Assembly: GCF_013408525.1 (NCBI RefSeq)
Contig: NZ_JACBZM010000001.1
Location: forward strand, 2,294,001 to 2,358,000
Reading direction: 5' to 3'
DNA length: 64,000 nt
From: Nocardioides aromaticivorans
Lineage (GTDB): Bacteria; Actinomycetota; Actinomycetes; Propionibacteriales; Nocardioidaceae
Both the position numbers and the translations under genes were made by a program. Shown here one piece after another: positions 9,362 through 16,721 of the stretch (within the stretch, counting starts at the first letter, position 1; each line of letters starts with the position of its first letter). Below the pieces are notes generated by a model. It saw only the letters and a program-made list of their open reading frames with translations, did not search any database and was not told the DNA's origin.

Positions 9362-11016
9362 CGGCACAGCTGGTCGATCCGCTGCACGACGGCGACCCCG
9401 TCCTGCTCAGCAGGGTCCGGGCGGGGGACGCCGAGGCCTACGCGCTCCTCTTCGAGCGCCACCGTGCGGCCGCGACGGCGTTCGCCGGCGGCCTGGCCGG
9501 CCACTCCCAGGCCGAGGACCTCGTCGCCGAGGCGTTCACCAAGGTCCTCGACGCGCTCCAGCGCGACCTCGGTCCCACCGTGTCCTTCCGCTCCTACCTG
9601 CTCACCTCCATCCGCAGCATCTTCAACAACACCGTCCGGCGCGAGCGCCGCTACGACCTGGTCGACGACTACGAGACGTTGCCGCCGTCGGAGGCGCTGA
9701 TGACGACCGACGACCACGACCAGCGCTTCGACAACGACGCGGTCGCGGAGGCCTACCGCAGCCTGCCGGAGCGCTGGCAGGCCGTCCTCTGGTACACCGC
9801 CGTGGAGGGGCTCCCGCACGGCGAGGTCGCGCTGCACCTCGGCATCAAGCCCAACGCGGTCGCCGCCCTCAGCTTCCGGGCGCGGGAGGGCCTGCGCCAG
9901 GCCTACCTGTCCGCGCACCTGCGCGCCACCGCCGACACGGCCTGTGCGACGTGGGCGCCCCTGCTGGCGGCGTACGCGCGCGGCAACCTCGACAAGCGCA
10001 AGCAGCCGGGGATGCGGGCGCACCTCGACTCCTGCGTGACCTGCACCCTCGCGCTGGCCGACCTCGAGGAGGTCAACAACCGGCTGGGGGCGCTGCTGCT
10101 GCCGATCGTGCTCGGGCCCGGCCTCGTCGGTCTCGACCAGCTGTGGGCGGGCATCACCGGCGGTACGTCGGCCACGGGCACCGCGGCGGGCACGGCGACG
10201 GGCACCGTCACCACCGGCAAGGCCGGCGGGGCCCTCCTCGCCGGGAAGACCGGGCTGGCGGTCACGCTCGCCGCGAGCATCGTCGGGGCGGCGGTGGCGG
10301 TCCCCGTCCTCCTCGACAGCCTCCGTCCCGACGCCGGCCGCCCGCGTGCGGAGGACCTCAGCAGTCGCGCGGTCGACAGCGCCACGCCCTTCGTCGGGCC
10401 GGAGGCGGGACCGAGCGGCCCGCCTCCGGCGCCGGGTCCGGGTCGCGGTGCCGGCCCTGCCGACGAGGACACCGCGGAGACGCCGTCGCCAGGAGTCGTC
10501 GACGCTCCGTCCGGGGACGGCGCCGCGCCCTCCCCCGGGCCGGACCGGCAGGTGGAGACGCCCGCGTTGCCGGTGGAGCCACCGCCGACGGAGAGCCCGA
10601 GCGAGCCGTCGACGCCCGGTTCCGCACTGTCCCCGGACGTCGGTATCGGCGACCCGACACTCGGCCAGGTCTCCCTGCTCGGGCAGGCCCTCACCTCCGT
10701 CACCTTCCCGCTGACCAACGTGCGCACCGGCACCACCGTGACCGTCGTGGTCACCAACCTCGTGGGCTTCCCGCTCACCTGGGGCAACACCGGGTGGCGC
10801 TGCCCGGGCGCCGTGGGCGGCCTCCCCGGCGACGTCATCCGCACTGAGACGACCATCACCTGCACCCGCACGGGCGAGGAGCAGGCCTCCGGGCTGCTGA
10901 CGTTCGCGCTGCTCACGTCGGGCGCCTCGGAGGTCACCGCCACGGTCAGCCAGGTGCCGGGCGTCGTGGACCCGGTCGCCGGCAACGACTCCGTGACGGT
11001 CCCGATCCTGTCGTGA
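9358..11016 (+). CDS. ECF sigma factor fused to zinc-finger/TM/outside domain
   Basis: A 552-residue protein. Residues 14-185 form an ECF sigma-70 factor: region 2 with QAEDLVAEAFTKVL and SFRSYLLTSIRSIFNN, and region 4 with LPERWQAVLWYTAVEGLPHGEVALHLG. Residues 196-229 look like an anti-sigma zinc finger (Cys196, then HLDSCVTC with His222, Cys226, Cys229). A membrane helix (about 297-320), a long Pro/Ser/Asp linker, and a roughly 120-residue outside domain with two Cys follow. So factor, inhibitor-like domain and membrane tether are in one chain, as in some ECF groups with C-terminal extensions. ATG 9358 overlaps the preceding stop. It may drive the CGCGTAAG promoters of this locus (inference). 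Confidence 0.88.
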   Translation: MTAQLVDPLHDGDPVLLSRVRAGDAEAYALLFERHRAAATAFAGGLAGHSQAEDLVAEAFTKVLDALQRDLGPTVSFRSYLLTSIRSIFNNTVRRERRYDLVDDYETLPPSEALMTTDDHDQRFDNDAVAEAYRSLPERWQAVLWYTAVEGLPHGEVALHLGIKPNAVAALSFRAREGLRQAYLSAHLRATADTACATWAPLLAAYARGNLDKRKQPGMRAHLDSCVTCTLALADLEEVNNRLGALLLPIVLGPGLVGLDQLWAGITGGTSATGTAAGTATGTVTTGKAGGALLAGKTGLAVTLAASIVGAAVAVPVLLDSLRPDAGRPRAEDLSSRAVDSATPFVGPEAGPSGPPPAPGPGRGAGPADEDTAETPSPGVVDAPSGDGAAPSPGPDRQVETPALPVEPPPTESPSEPSTPGSALSPDVGIGDPTLGQVSLLGQALTSVTFPLTNVRTGTTVTVVVTNLVGFPLTWGNTGWRCPGAVGGLPGDVIRTETTITCTRTGEEQASGLLTFALLTSGASEVTATVSQVPGVVDPVAGNDSVTVPILS

Positions 11017-11327
11017 GCGACGTGGTGGGGTTCAGCGGTCGGCTGGTTCCCGTCGTGGAGCCGCACGCGGAGGAGACGGCCGCCGACGCCGTGCTCGCGG
11101 CCGCCCTCGGTGTCCTCGACGGGTCGGCCCGTGCCGACGTCGCGCTCATGGACGGTCCGCACATCCTGGTGTGCACCGACTCCGAGACCGGCACGACGAC
11201 GTACACCGGCCCCTACGGCACGGGGTACGACGCCCTGGCGCACCTCGAGGACCACGAGGCCGGCCAGCAGCCGCGGCCCGGCGTCCGCACCGTGGTCTGC
11301 ACGCTCGCCCCGCTCCTGCCCGGCTGA
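11013..11327 (+). CDS. Hypothetical protein, sigma-factor operon
   Basis: A 104-residue acidic soluble protein that I do not recognise. It has no signal peptide or membrane helix. The central TDSETGTTTYTGPYGTGYDALAHLEDHE suggests a small alpha/beta fold. The GTG start at 11013 overlaps the sigma-factor stop (GTGA), so it is likely translated by coupling with it. Being last in the sortase-sigma operon, it could modulate the sigma factor, but nothing in the sequence shows this. Codon use matches its neighbours, supporting a real gene. Confidence 0.65.
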   Translation: MSDVVGFSGRLVPVVEPHAEETAADAVLAAALGVLDGSARADVALMDGPHILVCTDSETGTTTYTGPYGTGYDALAHLEDHEAGQQPRPGVRTVVCTLAPLLPG

Positions 11328-11358
11328 CCGCGCCCGCCGCGAGAAAGCTCGGCCGATC

Positions 11359-11366
11359 CGCGTAAG
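11359..11366 (+). promoter_or_regulatory. Third CGCGTAAG motif, before LAATG protein/exosortase
   Basis: CGCGTAAG lies 65 bp upstream of the ATG of the LAATG protein, preceded by GATC, as the 8240 copy is preceded by GAAT. It is the only promoter-like element I see in the 104-bp gap between the hypothetical gene and the exosortase operon. Confidence 0.4.
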
Positions 11367-11431
11367 CGGAGCCGCGCTCGATTGTCGGGTCGATGACACG
11401 ACGTCGAGGAAGAGCGCGAAGCGAGGCAGCG

Positions 11432-11593
11432 ATGTACAACGGCGGCACCACGGTCACCGGGGCCACGGGTGGAGTTCTGGCGGCGACCGGTTTCGAGGGT
11501 GTCGGGTTCCTGCTCCTCGGCCTCGCGGCAGCGATGGCCGGAGCGGTGCTCCTGCGCTACGCCGCGGTCGACCTCGCCCGCCGGACCCGCTGA
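11432..11593 (+). CDS. 53-residue LAATG sorting-signal protein
   Basis: A mini-protein of 53 residues: a Gly/Thr-rich head (1-15), the motif LAATG at 16-20, a single membrane helix (about 23-42), and a basic tail ending RRTR. This is the tripartite layout of a sortase sorting signal with almost nothing in front. There is no separate N-terminal signal peptide. The charge pattern predicts an outside N-terminus, which would expose LAATG, the recognition form of class E sortases. ATG 11432 is chosen over an in-frame ATG at 11393 because GAGG at 11423-11426 precedes it. The exosortase gene starts 1 nt after the stop, so either transpeptidase could act on it. Confidence 0.75.
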   Translation: MYNGGTTVTGATGGVLAATGFEGVGFLLLGLAAAMAGAVLLRYAAVDLARRTR

Positions 11594-11594
11594 C

Positions 11595-12206
11595 GTGGCC
11601 CCCGGGAAACGCGCGGCCGAGCGGTCCCGCTGGGCCGTGCTGAACCCCCTGCCGGGCCGGACCCGCGGCCGGCGTCGCGCCGACGTCGTACCGTCGCGGG
11701 CGGCGGGTCCGCGCCGCCGCCTGGTGGCGCTGGCGCTGGTGGCCGCCGCGGTCGCGCTCCTCGTGTTCGCCAGGCCGGTGCGGCTGGCGGAGGCGTGGAC
11801 GCAGACCCGGCTCCTCGAGCTCGGCGGCATCCACGCCCAGCAGATCGGCACCGCCGTGCTCGTCGACGTCCAGGGCCGGCTCGCCGGGATCAGCCTGGCC
11901 GCCGGCTGCAGCATCGGGCCGCTGCTCGCGGTGATGCTCGTGTGCTGCGCCCCGTTCGTCTGGTTCCGCTCGCTGTCGGTGGCCCGGGTCGCGCTGTCGG
12001 TCGCCCAGCTCGCCGCCGTGCTCGTGCTGGCCAACGAGGTTCGGATCGCGGCGATCATCCTGTCGATGCGTGAGTGGGGCTTCGAGCGCGGCTACGACTT
12101 CTCGCACGTGTTCCTGGGCAGTGCGATCACCACCGTCGGCTTCGTGCTGGGCGCCGTGCTCTTCGTCCGGCTCTTCGTCTCGCGGCCCGAGGCGACGCTG
12201 CGATGA
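11595..12206 (+). CDS. Exosortase/archaeosortase-family protease-transpeptidase
   Basis: A 203-residue multi-helix membrane protein of the exosortase superfamily. These enzymes process C-terminal sorting signals inside the membrane. The three conserved catalytic residues are in place: Cys105 in AAGCSIGPLLA, Arg150 in LANEVRIAAI, and His171 in YDFSHVFLGS. It is short, with a basic cytoplasmic head (1-45) and about four to five helices, as in the actinobacterial single-domain forms (possibly the XrtP type; recalled, not searched). GTG 11595 follows the LAATG gene by 1 nt; GTG 11637 is an alternative. The ATGA overlap with the glycosyltransferase gene shows tight coupling. Confidence 0.87.
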   Translation: MAPGKRAAERSRWAVLNPLPGRTRGRRRADVVPSRAAGPRRRLVALALVAAAVALLVFARPVRLAEAWTQTRLLELGGIHAQQIGTAVLVDVQGRLAGISLAAGCSIGPLLAVMLVCCAPFVWFRSLSVARVALSVAQLAAVLVLANEVRIAAIILSMREWGFERGYDFSHVFLGSAITTVGFVLGAVLFVRLFVSRPEATLR

Positions 12207-13621
12207 TCCTCGGCTCCGCCGCGGTCGACCTGGCCGCGCTCCTGCTCTGCATCCTCTTCCTGGCCTATGTCGCCGCGATCCTGGTGCCCTTCCTGCGCCG
12301 GAGGCCCGACCCGGCCGGCGACGCCCGCGACCTCGACGTCCACCTGATCCTCCCCTGCCTGGACGAGGAGGTGGTGATCGCGCGGACCGTCGCCCGGCTG
12401 CGCTCCGACCACCCGACCGCCCACCTGTGGTGCGTCGACGACGACTCGTCCGACGGGACCGGCGAGATCCTGGCGCGCCTCGCCGCGACCGACGACCACG
12501 TGCACCTCGTGAGCCGCCGCGCACCCGAGGCGCGGCAGGGCAAGGGTGCCGCGCTCAACGCCGCCTGGCGGCGGATCAAGGCCTGGCTCGCGACCGAGCA
12601 GCCGTCGTACGACGCCTCGCGGGTGGTCATCGGCGTGGTCGACGCCGACGGCCGGTTGGCGCCCGATGCCCTCGATGTCATCGCCGGCCCGGCCGGCTTC
12701 GGCGACCCGTCGATCGGGGCCGTCCAGGTGCAGGTGCGGATGATGAACCGCGGCATCGCGGGGCGCCCGGACGCCGACGACCCCGCGGCGGACACCCGCC
12801 TCGGACGGCTGCTCGTGCTGCTGCAGGACCTCGAGTTCCGCACCGTCATCGCGGCGATGCAGCACCTGCGCCACCGGATCGGCTCCGCCGGCATGGGGGG
12901 CAACGGCCAGTTCACCCGGCTCGTGGTGCTCGACGCCATCGCGGACGAGAACCAGACGCCCTGGCACGGCGCCCTGCTCGAGGACTTCGAGCTCGGCCTG
13001 CACGTGCTGCTCGCCGGCTGGGGCAACCGGTACTGCGACGACACGTGGGTCGCCCAGGAGGGCCTGCCGCGGGTCCGGCCGCTGATCCGGCAGCGGGCGC
13101 GCTGGGCCCAGGGCGGCATGCAGTGCGCGAAGTACTTCAAGCGGGTGCTGCTGAGCCGCGAGATCTCGACGCCGTCGGCCCTGGAGATCTCGTACTTCCT
13201 GATGATCCCGTGGACCCAGCTCCTCGGCACGGTCGTCTACACCGCGGCGACCGTGATCCTCGGCTACTGGGCGACGGTCCACCCGACCGGCGTGACCGGC
13301 TGGTTCCTCGAGGGCGCCTGGGGCCTGGTCCCGCTGGTCGCCGTCTTCGGTGTGGGACCGCTCGTCGCCTGGGGCCTGGTCTACCGGCTGCGCTGCGAGC
13401 CGCAGCTCTCGCGCCGGGCCGCGGTGGGCCTCGGCCTCGCCTACTGGGGCTACACCTACCTGATGCTCGCGTCCGTGTGGACCGGCTTCCACCGCGTCCT
13501 GCGCTCGCACGACAGCTGGGCGAAGACCAGCCGCGTCCTGGCGGAGCCCGCCGCGGCCGACGTCGCGCCCGCCGCCACCCCCCGCCTGTCCGACGCCACC
13601 AGGGCGCCGGCCACCCCGTAG
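12203..13621 (+). CDS. Exosortase-linked family 2 glycosyltransferase
   Basis: A 472-residue membrane-bound glycosyltransferase. One N-terminal helix (about 5-30) precedes a GT-A domain with LILPCLDEEVVIARTV, the nucleotide-binding DDDSSDGTG (79-86), VGVVDADGRL-type acidic motif VVDADG, ED in LLEDFELGLHV, and the processive-type QRARWAQGGMQC. Three C-terminal helices follow. The layout matches cellulose- or hyaluronan-synthase-like enzymes that make and export a polysaccharide. The ATG overlaps the exosortase stop. Glycosylation of the sorted surface proteins, or synthesis of the polymer they anchor in, is inference. The donor sugar is unknown, though the nearby wecB suggests an N-acetylhexosamine route. 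Confidence 0.88.
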   Translation: MILGSAAVDLAALLLCILFLAYVAAILVPFLRRRPDPAGDARDLDVHLILPCLDEEVVIARTVARLRSDHPTAHLWCVDDDSSDGTGEILARLAATDDHVHLVSRRAPEARQGKGAALNAAWRRIKAWLATEQPSYDASRVVIGVVDADGRLAPDALDVIAGPAGFGDPSIGAVQVQVRMMNRGIAGRPDADDPAADTRLGRLLVLLQDLEFRTVIAAMQHLRHRIGSAGMGGNGQFTRLVVLDAIADENQTPWHGALLEDFELGLHVLLAGWGNRYCDDTWVAQEGLPRVRPLIRQRARWAQGGMQCAKYFKRVLLSREISTPSALEISYFLMIPWTQLLGTVVYTAATVILGYWATVHPTGVTGWFLEGAWGLVPLVAVFGVGPLVAWGLVYRLRCEPQLSRRAAVGLGLAYWGYTYLMLASVWTGFHRVLRSHDSWAKTSRVLAEPAAADVAPAATPRLSDATRAPATP

Positions 13622-13636
13622 AAGAAGGAACGAAAC

Positions 13637-14539
13637 ATGTCCCGTCCCACCGGACTCCGCAGCCTCTCCCATGGGCTGCGGGTCGTCGCGGCCGCGGCTG
13701 CCCTGACCCTGCTGACCGCCGGGTCGGCGCAGGCCGCGACCGTCAGCCAGGCCGAGGCGTCGGCGATCCAGATCGCCGCCCTGTCGACCCCGCTCATCCC
13801 GTCCTCCGACGCCACCAACGACGGCTCCGTCCCGACGGTGACCGACTCCCTCGACGGCGCGATCCCGCTCTTCCCGGGCGTCACGCTGACCAACACGGGC
13901 GTCTACAGCCAGACCGCGGTCGCCGGGGACGACGGCACGTCGGCCGCCTGCGCCGGCATCGTCGGCAACGGCGGCGCGCTCTCGGTCGGCGACGACGGCA
14001 CCTGCTCCGCGACCACCTCGGGCCCGGCCCTGGTCAACCTGCCGAGCTTCGCCGTCGCGGGCACCGGCTTCCGGTTCCGCCTCGAGGCGAGCTCGCTCTA
14101 CTCGTACTGCACGGCCGGCCCGGCCGACGGGACGAGCGGGTTCTCCGCGGGCTCGACCCTGGCGAACGTCACGTTGATCGCGCAGACCGTCATCCTGGGC
14201 ATCCCCGGCCCCCAGGTGAGGATCCCGGTCAACGCCAACGGCTCGTTCTCGATCCCGGCGCCGTTCTCGTCGGTGATCAGCCTCGACGTCAACAAGGTCG
14301 ACACCACCGGCCCGCAGACGTCGGCCACCGCCCTGCACATCGGCCTCGGCCCGAACAGCTCGATCGCGTCGATCGACATCGGCAGGAGCGTGTGCGGTGA
14401 CAACGCGCTGACGGCCGACGTGCCGGGCCTGCCGCTGACCCCGGGCGGCATCGCGACTGCTGCGGCCACCGTCGCGGTCCTCGGCGGTTCGGTGTACGCC
14501 GGCCGCAGGCTCCGCAAGGACCACGCGGCCGCGGCCTGA
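13637..14539 (+). CDS. Secreted surface protein with C-terminal anchor
   Basis: A 300-residue exported protein. A Sec signal peptide (about 1-35, ending SAQA-AT) precedes a beta-rich domain poor in charge, with three or four scattered Cys. The C-terminus reads VPGLPLTPGG, a hydrophobic helix, then RRLRKDH, the layout of a sorting signal without a classic LPXTG. It resembles the actinobacterial choice-of-anchor P group (recalled, not searched). A GAAGGA ribosome site sits just before ATG 13637. It is the last gene of the exosortase run, 15 nt after the glycosyltransferase, and is the best candidate exosortase substrate. Confidence 0.78.
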   Translation: MSRPTGLRSLSHGLRVVAAAAALTLLTAGSAQAATVSQAEASAIQIAALSTPLIPSSDATNDGSVPTVTDSLDGAIPLFPGVTLTNTGVYSQTAVAGDDGTSAACAGIVGNGGALSVGDDGTCSATTSGPALVNLPSFAVAGTGFRFRLEASSLYSYCTAGPADGTSGFSAGSTLANVTLIAQTVILGIPGPQVRIPVNANGSFSIPAPFSSVISLDVNKVDTTGPQTSATALHIGLGPNSSIASIDIGRSVCGDNALTADVPGLPLTPGGIATAAATVAVLGGSVYAGRRLRKDHAAAA

Positions 14540-14548
14540 CCGCCATCT

Positions 14549-14583
14549 CCCCGGGCGCCCTGGTCCCTCCGGGGCGCCCGGGG
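14549..14583 (+). terminator. GC hairpin ending the exosortase operon
   Basis: A perfect 12-bp stem (CCCCGGGCGCCC at 14549-14560 with its complement at 14572-14583) and an 11-nt loop lie 9 nt after the surface-protein stop. No U-tract follows, as is common in high-GC actinobacteria. Confidence 0.7.
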
Positions 14584-14601
14584 TCCCGCGATACTCGTCA
14601 C

Positions 14602-15228
14602 ATGAACCCGGTCGACATCGCCGAGCCGATGCACTCCCGCTGGAGCCCGAGTGTGTTCGACGACGCCCACCAGCTGACCGACGCCGAGATCACCCGCCTG
14701 CTCGAGGCGGCCCAGTGGGCCCCGAGCTCGGGCAACCGCCAGCCGTGGCGCTACGTCGTGGCGCCCCGTGGCAGCGCCGCCCACGCGGTGCTGGTGCCCC
14801 ACCTCAGCCGGGGCAACTCCGGCTGGGTGCCGCGCGCGTCGGTCGTGTTCCTCTCGACCGTCGTGCTGGGCACCGACGGCGACGAGCTCAAGGACCTGCT
14901 GATCCCCGCCCACGACGTCGGCCAGGCCTCCGCGCACCTGACCCTCCAGGCGGAGGCGATGGGCCTCAAGGCCCACCAGTTCGGGGGATTCGACCACGCC
15001 GCGGTCGCGGCCGGCCTGGGCCTGCCCGACGACGCCCGGCTCATCGCCGGCATCGCCGTCGGCGTCCGCGGCAACCCCGCCGACGTCCCCGAGCGCGACG
15101 CCGAGCGCGACCACCGGGTCCGCGACCGCCGTCCCCTCGCCGACACCGTGTACGACGACCGGTGGGGCCACGCCTGGCCGGGGCTCGCGCCGTCCGGGCC
15201 GGCCACCGCCCCGGCCGAGCGCAGCTAA
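14602..15228 (+). CDS. Nitroreductase-family FMN oxidoreductase
   Basis: A 208-residue cytosolic flavoprotein of the NADPH nitroreductase superfamily. The FMN-binding start MHSRWSPSVFDD and the helix AAQWAPSSGNRQPWRYVV (residues 35-52) are characteristic. SAHLTLQAEAMGL and the GVRGNPADVPERD block complete the fold. Its physiological substrate is unknown; members reduce quinones, nitro compounds or flavins. It follows the operon hairpin and looks monocistronic or first of a short run. Confidence 0.9.
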   Translation: MNPVDIAEPMHSRWSPSVFDDAHQLTDAEITRLLEAAQWAPSSGNRQPWRYVVAPRGSAAHAVLVPHLSRGNSGWVPRASVVFLSTVVLGTDGDELKDLLIPAHDVGQASAHLTLQAEAMGLKAHQFGGFDHAAVAAGLGLPDDARLIAGIAVGVRGNPADVPERDAERDHRVRDRRPLADTVYDDRWGHAWPGLAPSGPATAPAERS

Positions 15229-15240
15229 GCCACCCGCCCG

Positions 15241-15702
15241 ATGCGTCCCGGCCGCGGCGCCGTCGCCGCCCTCCTCTTCGTCGCCGTGCTGGTGAACCTG
15301 CCGTTCCTGCACCACTCCTGGCAGCAGTGGCGCGTCAGTCGCGACGGCGTCGAGGTGACCGCCGAGGTCACCGACACCGACGTGCTGCGCGAGCAGACGG
15401 ACCCGCACTACGTCATCCGCCTGCGGCTGCCGGAGGACATCGACCCGGACCGGCAGACCTGGCCGGCCGAGGTCGACCGGGCGACCTGGCAGCGGGCCGA
15501 GGAGTCCGGCGAGATCGGGGTCCGGGTGCTCCGCGACGACCCCGGTGCGCAGCACGTCGACGGCGAGCGGGCCAGCCCGCTCGGCTACGTCGTCATCGGT
15601 GTCGTGGACGTCGTCGTGCTGCTGCTCGGCCTGCTGCTGTGGCGGGTCCGCCGGGGCGGCATGACCTCCGACGTCATCGCCGGGGACACCTCCGAGGGGT
15701 GA
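15241..15702 (+). CDS. Small membrane protein, unknown function
   Basis: A 153-residue protein with an N-terminal helix (about 8-22), a roughly 90-residue outside domain and a C-terminal helix (about 115-135) followed by basic residues. The layout resembles DUF3592-type membrane proteins, but I would not name a family. It starts 12 nt after the nitroreductase stop without a clear ribosome site, so it may be translated from a read-through message. Confidence 0.6.
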   Translation: MRPGRGAVAALLFVAVLVNLPFLHHSWQQWRVSRDGVEVTAEVTDTDVLREQTDPHYVIRLRLPEDIDPDRQTWPAEVDRATWQRAEESGEIGVRVLRDDPGAQHVDGERASPLGYVVIGVVDVVVLLLGLLLWRVRRGGMTSDVIAGDTSEG

Positions 15703-15745
15703 GAGTCGGGTCATCCGCTCGACCCGACTCCCCGAGGAGGAACCG

Positions 15746-16150
15746 ATGACCACTCTCACCGCACCCCACGCCAGCTCCGCCACGACGAGCCGCCCGGGCC
15801 TCTGGTTCGCCGCCGACGCCGTGATCACAGGCGTCAACGCGCTCGCCTACCTCGCGGCTGCCGGCCCGCTCGCCGACCTGCTCGGTGGCGACCCGGCCAC
15901 CTACCGCGGCATCGGCCTGTTCATGGTCGCCTACGCCGTGGCCGTCGGCCTCTACGCCCGCAGCTCCCTGTCCGCCCGGGTCGGCTGGGGCATCGTCGTC
16001 GGCAACCTGGTCTGGGTCGTCGCCTCCCTCGAGGTCGCCCTGACCAACGCCTTCGACCTCGACGGCCTTGGTCGCGCATGGATCGTCGCGCAGGCGGTCG
16101 TGGTGGTCGACCTCGCGCTGCTGCAGGCGCGGTCGCTGCGTCGCCGATGA
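15746..16150 (+). CDS. Four-helix membrane protein, unknown function
   Basis: A 134-residue protein, mostly hydrophobic, with about four membrane helices (starting near residues 20, 50, 75 and 105) and a C-terminal RSLRRR. The pattern is that of small SPW/DoxX-like integral proteins. ATG 15746 has a GAGGAGG ribosome site. It ends 22 nt before the glutathione peroxidase start and may be co-transcribed with it. No function is evident. Confidence 0.68.
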   Translation: MTTLTAPHASSATTSRPGLWFAADAVITGVNALAYLAAAGPLADLLGGDPATYRGIGLFMVAYAVAVGLYARSSLSARVGWGIVVGNLVWVVASLEVALTNAFDLDGLGRAWIVAQAVVVVDLALLQARSLRRR

Positions 16151-16172
16151 CGCCCCTGCCACACTTGCCCGC

Positions 16173-16652
16173 ATGACCTCCCTCAGCGACTTCTCCGCGA
16201 CCTCGATCGACGGCAAGCCGGTCGACCTGTCGTCGTACGACGGCAAGGTGGTCCTCGTCGTCAACACGGCCTCGAAGTGTGGCTTCACCCCGCAGTACAA
16301 GGGCCTGCAGGAGCTGCAGGACACCTACGGTGACCGCGGTTTCGAGGTGCTCGGCTTCCCGTGTGACCAGTTCGGGCACCAGGAGCCGGGCGACGAGGAG
16401 GAGATCGCGACCTTCTGCGAGCGCAACTACGGCGTGACCTTCCCGATGTTCGCCAAGATCGACGTCAACGGCGACGACGCGCACCCGCTCTTCCAGTGGC
16501 TGAAGAAGGAGGAGGGCGGCCTGCTCGGCGGCGGCATCAAGTGGAACTTCACGAAGTTCCTCATCGGTCGCGACGGCCGGGTCATCGACCGCTTCGCGCC
16601 GACGACCAAGCCGGAGAAGCTGACCGGCGACATCGAGAAGGCGCTCGGCTGA
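16173..16652 (+). CDS. Glutathione/thioredoxin peroxidase
   Basis: A 159-residue thiol peroxidase of the glutathione peroxidase family, which reduces H2O2 and lipid peroxides in the cytosol. The active-site block [15 protein letters not shown] (Cys36) and the second signature [14 protein letters not shown] (Gln and a resolving Cys region) are present. [12 protein letters not shown] supplies the catalytic Trp-Asn. The residue is Cys, not selenocysteine. Bacterial members of this Cys type usually take electrons from thioredoxin or mycothiol systems, so glutathione use is unlikely in an actinobacterium. Confidence 0.95.
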   Translation: MTSLSDFSATSIDGKPVDLSSYDGKVVLVVNTASKCGFTPQYKGLQELQDTYGDRGFEVLGFPCDQFGHQEPGDEEEIATFCERNYGVTFPMFAKIDVNGDDAHPLFQWLKKEEGGLLGGGIKWNFTKFLIGRDGRVIDRFAPTTKPEKLTGDIEKALG

Positions 16653-16665
16653 CACCCAGGTACGA

Positions 16666-16701
16666 CGAGGGGGGCCGTCCCGATCGGGACGGCCCCCCTC
16701 G
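16666..16701. terminator. Perfect 36-bp palindrome between convergent genes
   Basis: Bases 16666-16701 form a perfect 18-bp inverted repeat without a loop spacer, lying between the peroxidase (+) and the MMPL gene (-). It reads the same from both sides and suits a bidirectional terminator. A short T-containing stretch (GTGCTTGCT) follows on the plus strand. Confidence 0.8.
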
Positions 16702-16721
16702 TGCTTGCTGCCCGGGCGGCG

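Noticed and set aside
11393..11431. Longer start for the LAATG protein
   Set aside because: ATG 11393 adds a basic 13-residue head without a ribosome site; GAGG supports ATG 11432.
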